Assembly: GCA_001630475.1 (NCBI GenBank)
Contig: KV419399.1
Location: 1,134,365 to 1,198,364 of the forward strand
Length of the DNA stretch: 64,000 nucleotides
Direction of reading: 5' to 3'
Source: Sistotremastrum niveocremeum HHB9708
Taxonomy: Eukaryota > Basidiomycota > Agaricomycetes > Sistotremastrales > Sistotremastraceae
Shown here: piece after piece, positions 56,704 to 64,000 of the stretch
Layout: each line of letters begins with the position of its first letter
Numbering within the stretch: position 1 is the stretch's first letter
Translations under genes and position numbers: made by a program
The notes under the pieces: generated by a model
Database searches by the model: none
What the model was told of the DNA's origin: nothing
What the model saw: the letters and a program-made list of their open reading frames with translations, nothing else

Positions 56704-58199
56704 ATGGCTCCCCATTCTTCGAAAAATGGTAAACGCAAGGGAATTTCTGCTCAGAGCCGTCGTTCGCGGTCCGCCTCTCGCTCGCCTTCCATCAGCTCAA
56801 AGGCATCAACGAAAATTAGTCGCCGAACGCCAACTCTCCAAGAAATCGACGAAAGGGCAACCCCAGCAACCCCAGAGTCCCATCTGATGACCATGTGGCC
56901 CAATTGCGCCTCGGAAGCATCGCGACTCCCGTATCGTAGCAATCGCTATAAAGCCAACGCAACAGCGTATCTGGCTCAACAGCGACAACGTGTCGTGGAT
57001 ACGCAAGCCTCATCCATTCTTTGCCCAACCCTCGATTTGGCCAAGATCCGTATGACTCTACCAGGCTACACCATTCACCCCGCAGAGGTGGACTCGGAAA
57101 TCAAACCCGTGCTTTCATTCACAGAATTCACAGAGCAACATACAGATTTTTACCTCTGCGCTGTAGATCCCGCCGGGTCAGTCTGCCTCTCTTTTCTTCC
57201 AAGGCCCTTGCTCATGCCCTCCATCCAGACCGACTGAAACCGCCTTGGTCGATCGCGTGGGTCGAATTTTCGCCCTGCGATCCGTCCTCAGCCTCCGTCG
57301 GCACCCCAATCGTCTTCGCGCGATGGAGACGCTCATCAACCAGCTCGGCGAGTCTCTCCAGGGCGCAACTCCCGGACCCAGTCGAGGGCCCTTCATTTAC
57401 CATTTGTTTGGATTGACCAGCGGCACCGGATGGAAGGTTCGTCAGACAATCTTCTATAGTGCACTGGGGCCTTTCCCTGATCGATCTCCCGCTCATCAAT
57501 CAGCGTCCCGCCAATTACTATCAGTCCGTATCGCACCGCAACGCTTTCCGGGATTTCTTGAACCACCCGATCGTCCGAGACACGATCGAGGAAGCTATGG
57601 GTAAGTATCTGCTGCTCCGCCATCGTCTTGGATATTTGCAAGTGACTGACCACGACCTGCTCGCAGCGACCTTGGAAACCCATTTTCCATTGATTTTCCA
57701 TCACAGCGTCGAACTAAATCAAGATTATTCCACACGTATCCCTGGCCACGACTATCTCGCTCCCGAGTGCCCTTTCATGTCGATCTCGATCAATGTCGGC
57801 CCGAACGCAGTCTGTCGGCCCCATGTCGACATGACCAACTTGGCATTTGGACTCTGTATCATATTCGTCTTTGGCCGGTTCGATGCAACCCTGAGCGGCC
57901 ATCTCGTGCTTTGCGAAGCCAAAATCATTTTGGAGGGCCCCAGTGGCACCGTCTTTTTCATTCCTTCGGGATCCATCCATCATCTCAACACCGCTCTGCG
58001 GTTCTCCCACACGCGATGTGTGATGACGTTGTATACCCAGGCTGGACTCTTTCGCTTCAGAGATCAGGGTTTCAAAACCCAAAGCGAGCTACCCAAAAAA
58101 ACCAAAAAAGCCTCCGACTCTCGTGGCATCCAGCGCTTCCTCACTTTTTCTCAATTGATTTCCCATTGGTCCACGCAGCTTGCCCAAGAGAGCGTTTGA
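56704..58199 (+). CDS. TET/JBP-like 2-oxoglutarate/Fe(II) dioxygenase
   Basis: Start ATG 56704. Exons 56704-57176, 57229-57436, 57504-57600 and 57667-58199 give 436 aa. The first 60 residues are basic and serine-rich (KRKGISAQSRRSRSASRS), a likely nuclear signal. The catalytic core has the iron-binding H312-x-D314 in CRPHVDMTN, a following FGLCIIFVFGRFDATLSGHL strand pair, VFFIPSGSIHHLN with the distal His at 364 or 365, and an Arg (TRCVMTLY) placed to bind 2-oxoglutarate, then TQAGLFRFRDQGF. This layout matches the family of TET/JBP-like dioxygenases that is strongly expanded in basidiomycetes and tied to transposons; known relatives oxidise 5-methylcytosine or thymine in DNA. Activity and base specificity of this copy are inference. 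The reading frame and key residues are intact. Confidence 0.65.
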
Positions 58200-58363
58200 T
58201 CTTCATCTAGTCCATAGCCATTACTTGAGCTTTCTCCAAAATAGAATAAAAGCGGTATTTCTTGCGTGAATTTTCGAACGCCGAATGGTCGGAATCAAAA
58301 CAGGCGCCCAGCAGGTATAAAAGCATTTCCCAGCGCGTCTCCCGCCTGTCGCAAACGGTCATC

Positions 58364-59328
58364 ATGTCTGTCTGGAATAACCCGCAAGAGGACGCTATGC
58401 GCGAAATTTTCAAGCGTCTTCTCGCAGACAGCGTCGATCCTGCGGGCAACCGCACTTGGGAGATTTTAAAACTGACCGCAATGTTCGTCGTCGTCGTCCT
58501 GACGCCCTTTCTCTTCATCTGACCCCAAAACCTTTCTGCAGTTCTCGGCGCTGGCGCGAAATTGCTCGCGGGTCCGCCGAGCTCTGGGTCCATGCCCCGA
58601 CCACCATTTCCAAGGAAATGGCTGCCCTCTTTGTTGCATCCAGTACCAAGCATATCGAGCTCTACGTGAGAGTCTCTCATACGAGTCCATGGCTATCCAC
58701 AGCGTTCCTCACGAAGGTCACTCATCTCCACGTCCCTCTCTGGGACCCTTATTCCCACCACGACGGCCAGGCCATCAACGTATTTTTCCCGATGCAATTG
58801 CCCGCGGTGCAATCTCTCACTTTTCACGCCCCGCTACCCTTCCTCTATCCCAACAGGTGTCTGTATGACAGCATCCGACTTCCAGCTCCCCTTCACGTCC
58901 ATCCACTCTTCCTTCCCAACGTGGAGTCAGTCGCCATCGAGCTGTATCCCAAGAGCGAGATTCCTCTGGCTTACGTGCCTGGCCATATTTCTTCGCTCTT
59001 GGTTCAATATCGCCGCACGAAACAACTCGTCGTCCGCAATTTCCGTTATATGGGGCCCGAACTTCGCCTTGATGGAACGTCTGTCACTTCCGCATTCCTT
59101 CAAGTCTTGACCTACGTCCCTTGGCGCGATCGCCTGCGCTACCTCGATCATGTTGAATTCTGGAATTGCACCAAGACATCGGCAGAGAGTCTCTGTGAGC
59201 GAATCTGGCCGGAGGAACACTCGGGCGAGGTAAAGCTTTTTATGGATGGTGTCCCGTCGTCGGTGCAGCGCACAGTCGACGACTTCTCCATCAGCATTCC
59301 GTCCGAGGTAACTGACTCATCTTTGTGA
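58364..59328 (+). CDS. F-box-like protein with beta-rich C-terminus
   Basis: Start ATG 58364. Exons 58364-58482 and 58542-59328 give 301 aa. The first 60 residues carry a degenerate F-box (MREIFKRLL...ILKLTA) whose second half SRRWREIARGSAELWVHAP is typical of agaricomycete F-box/LRR-like proteins. The remainder is a series of short strands (HIELYVRV; VTHLHVPL; VQSLTFHAP; VESVAIEL; QLVVRNF; LDHVEFWN) spaced like irregular leucine-rich repeats. Likely a substrate adaptor of an SCF ubiquitin ligase; substrate unknown. Confidence 0.6.
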
Positions 59329-60334
59329 TTTTCACTTGCTTGGCTCGCCGCTTCTTCTTCTGCTTCTTCTCCTTCTTCGTGCTTTGCCCCTAAATTCTCC
59401 TCGAGTGTCGAACCATCTTTTTATCAACCTCTCTGCCGATTCGTCTCATATTCGATCCACTTTGACTTTACGGGTCCGGTGACCTTCTCTCAAGCAGTTT
59501 GTTGTTACATTCCCATAATTTGTTTTCCGATATTTCACACGTAGTTTTCGTCTTGCATTACGTTTCCGATCATTCCTTCTCGAATGTCTCTCCACGCAGC
59601 CTTCTGATAATCTGAATTCCGAAAACTTTGTCATCTTTAATGCAATGTAGACCCGTACGCTGTACTAAATAACTATCATGTCTCAATCCAATTATATATG
59701 GCTCCTGAACCAGTCGCATTACCTCTGCCAGGTTTCGGTGATACGCGGCTGACACATTTCGGGATTCTCGGACCACGTCACCTCGTTCATCAATCCTCTT
59801 TCTGAACTATGTCATCCGATTTCGAGGTTTTCCTTCTCAAGGACGAACCATATGCTTCGTTCACCTATCCCAAACTTCCTATTGGTAGTACCCAGGCACG
59901 CAATGATGGTATGGCAAGGGTCCATCCATCTTTCTTTCAATCGCCTACCTTTCTTCTCTCCTTTCCTCTCTTTTTTTTCCCATTTTTTGGCAGTCCGTAA
60001 AGTCCGCAATTCTAGTCCATAGTCCTCAGGCTCATGGGCCCGCATGAATATTGCATTTCTCAACCACGATCAGTATTCCTCAAAAGTAAACGCAATCGAT
60101 AATTCTGCTTGACCACGTCGGCTTGCAGCCGATCGCCCCTGATCAGCATGTCGATCGAATCTGATCTGCACGCCGATGGCTTCTGTGATCCGGCGCTTAA
60201 TCTGCAAGGCCTACGATCGGAGATTTGCCTCCGCCTTTCTATAAAGGCCCCCGTTGGATTCTGTCTTTGCGGTTGTCGCCTTTCTCTCTCTCTCTCTCTC
60301 TCTTGAGCGCCACCCCACTTCGCCCCTCTGAAAT
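59329..60334. other. Intergenic, possibly one small peptide gene
   Basis: The only candidate is ATG 59809 (SDFEVFLLKDEPYASFTYPK), which with an intron ending near 60000 would give about 44 residues. It has no match to anything nearby. A (CT)n tract lies at 60280-60302 just before the next gene. Confidence 0.3.
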
Positions 60335-61279
60335 ATGCCCATATCACCAAGTTTTGATTATCTTGCCGAACTGTGGTTAGTTCCCTTGGGCGAACTCTGG
60401 TCTAAGCATTCAATGAACGTGTTCTTTGTAGGCCGTCGATCACAGCCCGTTCTTCTGGCCATAGTCCCGACGATAGGGCGTATGTATCTGTGAACTTGCT
60501 ATGATATGTGTATCCTCATTCCATCATTCACCATATGCAGTCGTCATCTCGCCACGACGCTGCCTGTGTTGGATGCGTTGCATTTGGCCCGCGCTTACAA
60601 AATTGAACAGCCTACCGTCTTCGAGGCGCTCGCACAATTCCGAAACCATTTTCATCCTCTCGAGCTGCTCGTTCCCACACTCTACGCCTGGGTATCCTCC
60701 TTGTCCATCCTCTGTACTGGACCCGGGCTCGTTGCGCCGTTGACGGAACCAGGAGATGCCGAACTCGACCCCCCCTCCCTTTACGAATTCATCGCCTATC
60801 CGACCTCCGCGATGGAGTTCTACCACCAACTGCGATATACACAGCACTTTATCGTCGAAGATGATTTTGATACATTTTGGAGACACACCATCCCTCTTGA
60901 TCATTTTGTCGGCCTTGATCGCACTCGTTCTAGCCTGCTACGATCGCTGACTCTCCGGCATCCCCACCTCCCTAGTCTTGTTAGGATTGGCTTTGCCAAT
61001 CACTTCCACAGCACGATGCCCACACTGCGAATAGTGACGAGAGATATCTTTGATATCTTCCTGCCCGATGAGCCTCTCGGTCCAGCTGTAGTTTTCGGCA
61101 TCGATGAGACACGCATACGCTTCAGAGACAATCGTCAGCATACTTGCCAACGAGTCATTGATCCCGGGGATGAAGAGGAGGTTGAGCTCGAGCGCTTTGG
61201 GCAGTGGTTAGATGAGCAAGAGCCATCCGATGCTGCGTTCTGGAAATACGAATACCCTCTCTATCAAGGTTCCGATTAA
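60335..61279 (+). CDS. 275-aa family D protein
   Basis: Start ATG 60335. Exons 60335-60375, 60432-60479 and 60541-61279 give 275 aa. Exon 2 is 48 nt with the same phases as in the gene at 55278. The core reads LPVLDALHLARAYKIEQ, ILCTGPGLVAPL, LYEFIAYPTSAMEFYHQL, and an acidic C-terminus (DPGDEEEVELERFGQWLDE). The first part resembles the helical end of some BTB-type proteins only faintly. A degenerate nucleotidyltransferase-like fold is the better guess, from comparison with the other family D copies. Function unknown. Confidence 0.6.
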
Positions 61280-61498
61280 GCCCTTCTTTCTGTACGAACT
61301 CTTTTGTAATGTTCAGCCGTGTTTCTACCAATATAATCATCGATGCGTCGTTCTGTATACATTGGAGTCACAGGGGCGGAAACTACCCTAAACAAACGGG
61401 AGTACCGTAGTGCTCGACTCCCTTCCAGGTCATGGCCATTCAATCTCCGCTTATCGCCGCACCTTTCTCTCCCGCCATCCATCACCATCCTAGTCTCC

Positions 61499-63117
61499 AT
61501 GGATAAAGCTCGCCAGACGACAGACACGACAGAGCCCAGAAAGAAGAAACAGAAAGTCAAACATACACCAGAGCAATTGCAGGCGATCGAGCACAGACTG
61601 GAGGCCGAAGAAAAAGTTCACTTGGAACAAGCTATGAGACAGGCCCATGAACCACTGTCTGACGTAGAGATGATCAGTGATACCTCGGATGAGGACGACG
61701 ACGCTGAGGACGACTACGACATCATGATCAATCAGGACAATACCACAAATCCGTCACAGCGCCCCCCCATTGATCGGTCTCCCTTCCCACCCCAGGATCC
61801 AACTCCTTTCCAAAACCTCGTGTTCAGGCCTAAGGATCTCCCTCCCCCCGATCAGTTCCGTCGCCGTGGCCGTGGCGTCAAACAGGCTTACAGACAGATC
61901 TACGCGTTGTACGAAGAGCACAAAGAGCTCACACCCCCTCGCACCACCAAAAAGACAGCAAAGTACCCGGTTAACAACCCACTTGTTTGTATCCGGCTCC
62001 TAGGCTTGTTACTCATTCATGCGCCAACGAAGGCTGGGTGCATCACAGCCGCCCGCGAGATTTCCCTCTGCCAAGGAGACTTGGACACGCTTTTAATAGT
62101 TGCAGAACGGACGGTTCAACTGCTCATGCGCTGTTGTGAGTGTTCTTGTTTATCTCTTTCATCAAATGTTCATGTTTCCTGCAGTCAAAGTGGGCAGTCG
62201 TGGCCCTACTCCCACCATGGAAGCTCATCCATTGCGCACGTCTTTTGACGACGATGTCACGACCATAAGTAGGGAGATGAAGTCTCCTAGCGAGCTTCCC
62301 GAATCTGTAAGACAGAAGGTTCGTGGAAAATCCCCCAGTCCCCGATCGATCTCGATCATTTACAACCAATGTTACAGATACTGTACACTAGACAGAAGAG
62401 TCTATGCCCCATCGCTGCTGAGAAGTGTCCTCATTTTGAAGTGGCGCATATCATTCCGTGGTCTATCAACTCCGAAATTGACAAGCCAGGACAATTGGCT
62501 AAGGTACATTGAGTATCGATATTGTATCGCCGACGAGAGCTGACCACAGTTTATCGAACAGATGAGCTGGGGCTCCAACGTCTGGGCTTTCTTGAAGTGG
62601 TACGGTGATATCGATCCGAGCCCGTTGCAAGGCAATGGAATTAACGATCCGAGTAACCTCATCGGCATGGCTTTGGCCTGCCATCGATGCTTTGATCGTC
62701 TCGAGCTATGGCTTACTCCAATGGTAAGCATCGTCTTCCTTGGCCGTCATGAAAACTGACTCAACCGTGAACCATTTCCAGGATCCTGACCGCAACCCAC
62801 ATTTGTACAACCTCGGTTTACATCGATCTGTCAGATCCACTATCCTGAACTTGAGTAAGAAAACTGACATGGCGGACATTGGCCTATTCGACGGGAGTCC
62901 GCGACCGGAGCGAACCCCAATCCCGAATCCTAAGTATTTGGCTCTTCACGCGGCGGTCTGTAAAATCTTCAACGACTCTGGGGCTGTATGGTATGTAAAC
63001 AGTCAACTCGAGCATGCTACTTCTACAATGGCAGAGGATGGTTCATCAGCTTGGCTCTTGGCGCAACACCTGCAACTGATCGACAAGCCTCGTCGTCCAC
63101 AGGGAAGGCCAGCGTGA
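61499..63117 (+). CDS. HNH-nuclease-domain protein
   Basis: Start ATG 61499. Exons 61499-62135, 62185-62318, 62378-62503, 62550-62723 and 62782-63117 give 468 aa. The N-terminus is charged, with a basic stretch (EPRKKKQKVKH) that could be a nuclear signal and an acidic stretch. The nuclease part has CPIAAEKCPHFEVAHIIPWS, then NDPSNLIGMALACHRCFD. Paired cysteines, A-H-I-I-P, and N-L-x-x-x-L-x-x-C-H-x-x-F-D match the HNH_2-type endonuclease fold widespread in fungi. The catalytic His of A-H-I-I-P and the metal-binding His of C-H-x-x-F-D are both present. Target and biological role unknown. Confidence 0.65.
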
Positions 63118-64000
63118 CACCGTCGTGAGCGTGGCCAGGCGTTTCGGAAACAGTCGGGATAAAACCGCGAAATGTTATGTTTTCTAGTCATTTCGACATA
63201 TCCTTCTTCTCGCTATCGCATAGCTTTCGGTTTGCATGCCTATGTTTTCATGTATGACCTTGTATGGTCCAAGTCTGTCTTCTATAGCGATTTTGTGTTT
63301 TTTAGCGCTCTTTGTCCATGGGTAAATCTCACCGTTCTCAGTCATTCACGGAAAAATTAAGCACCATGCATGATCGCCTCCGCCAACGCCATCCACTCCG
63401 ATGAGTTCTGTAATGGTGGGTTACTCGTATTCTTATCCCAGTGAGCCACCAATCAGTCCAGTTGATTGGTCAATGTCGCGCGCCAACACGCCCAGAAACC
63501 GCCGTCTGAAGGATTTCACAGTGCAGACCAAGTCCCAGACTCACGACTCATGACCGAAGAATACCAGTCGACCGTGTATAGTGGATATGGAGCTCACCGC
63601 GAACATAGATATCTCTGCCAGGATGTGTTGATTTTTGTTTTTACGCACAAGTAGCCCAATGAAGGGACTCTCGCACGAGACACGTTGCAGCCCGATAAAG
63701 CGCGAGCCGTAATAGTCAGGTTGTCAGAAGCGCAAGTGTAACCCCATATGCCCGGTTAACCGGTGTTCACCCAACCCAACCCAAACCCGTATCAACCCAA
63801 CGGAACCCAACCGTCCGCAACCCAAGTCCAAACCCAACCGAAGACGAAACCGATAAGCCGGCCCCAACCCCACCGTGAACCGCCGCCACCGCCGCGAACC
63901 GAACCGAAACGATCCCCCAACCGACCGACCGATCGACCGACCGACCGACCGACACGACGGTTAGGTTAGGTTAGCGGTTAGCGGTTAGGTTAGTGGTTAG
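63118..64000. repeat. Intergenic ending in CCCAAC-, GACC- and GGTTAG-rich repeats
   Basis: After the HNH gene no gene is seen. From about 63770 the plus strand carries AACCCAACCC-type repeats, passes through a (GACC)n run at about 63920-63950, and from 63959 switches to GGTTAGGTTAGCGGTTAG-type repeats up to the window edge. C-rich then G-rich strands facing each other would form an inverted arrangement of telomere-like repeats. Confidence 0.6.

Noticed and set aside
60541-60640. BTB/POZ domain in the gene at 60335
   Set aside because: Only one short helix (LPVLDALHLARAYKIEQ) resembles the end of BTB proteins; the core BTB fold region is absent.
63959-64000. A true chromosome end
   Set aside because: The repeats are degenerate (GGTTAG, GCGGTTAG, GTGGTTAG), short, and preceded by C-rich repeats on the same strand; the window simply stops there.

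Overview
The window looks like an accessory, possibly subtelomeric, region of an agaricomycete (mushroom-forming basidiomycete) genome. The grounds are: protein-coding genes cut by many short (about 50-75 nt) GT-AG introns, a Helitron of the Rep/Pif1 type, a TET/JBP-like dioxygenase, F-box proteins, polytopic membrane proteins in duplicated copies, and dispersed degenerate telomere-like TTAGGT/GAGGGTTAG repeats. All exon models were built by eye from splice signals, frame and comparison between copies inside the window.

Layout. 0-5 kb: two convergent paralogous membrane proteins and a MARVEL-like membrane protein. 5-7.4 kb: a broken or unresolvable minus-strand region. 7.4-8.9 kb: an intact four-exon gene with a possible PD-(D/E)XK-like core. 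8.9-13.3 kb: no gene, but dense in palindromes, a 21-bp minisatellite, GC-rich hairpins, a diverged repeat family and telomere-like repeats. 13.3-20.7 kb: a solo three-finger zinc-finger gene, then a very large intact gene (1816 aa predicted) that joins zinc fingers, a tyrosine-recombinase catalytic domain and a RecQ-type helicase.

21-55 kb is dominated by a paralogous array that I do not recognise as any named system. Family A (five copies at 21.0, 33.7, 39.1, 43.5 and 49.8 kb) encodes proteins of about 950-1000 aa where complete: an alpha-helical N-terminal domain with a W-R-S-x-S motif, a disordered linker with nuclear localisation signals, and a C-terminal domain that ends in a C-x-C-x-x-C cluster in four of five copies. 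Family B (three copies at 24.5, 47.5 and 53.7 kb) always lies directly downstream of a family A gene on the same strand, so the A-B pair is repeated three times. The A-B array begins 0.34 kb after the recombinase-helicase gene, and all are on the plus strand. This combination is the best candidate here for an undescribed mobile or self-propagating system. A Helitron of about 6.1 kb has inserted into the first intron of a minus-strand gene between B1 and A2 and left its reading frame intact.

36-39 kb and 55-61 kb hold copies of a family of about 250-275 aa proteins with a weak nucleotidyltransferase-like pattern, two F-box-like genes, and the TET/JBP-like 2-oxoglutarate dioxygenase. An HNH-nuclease-like gene sits at 61.5-63.1 kb, and the window closes in CCCAAC-rich, GACC-rich and GGTTAG-rich repeats.
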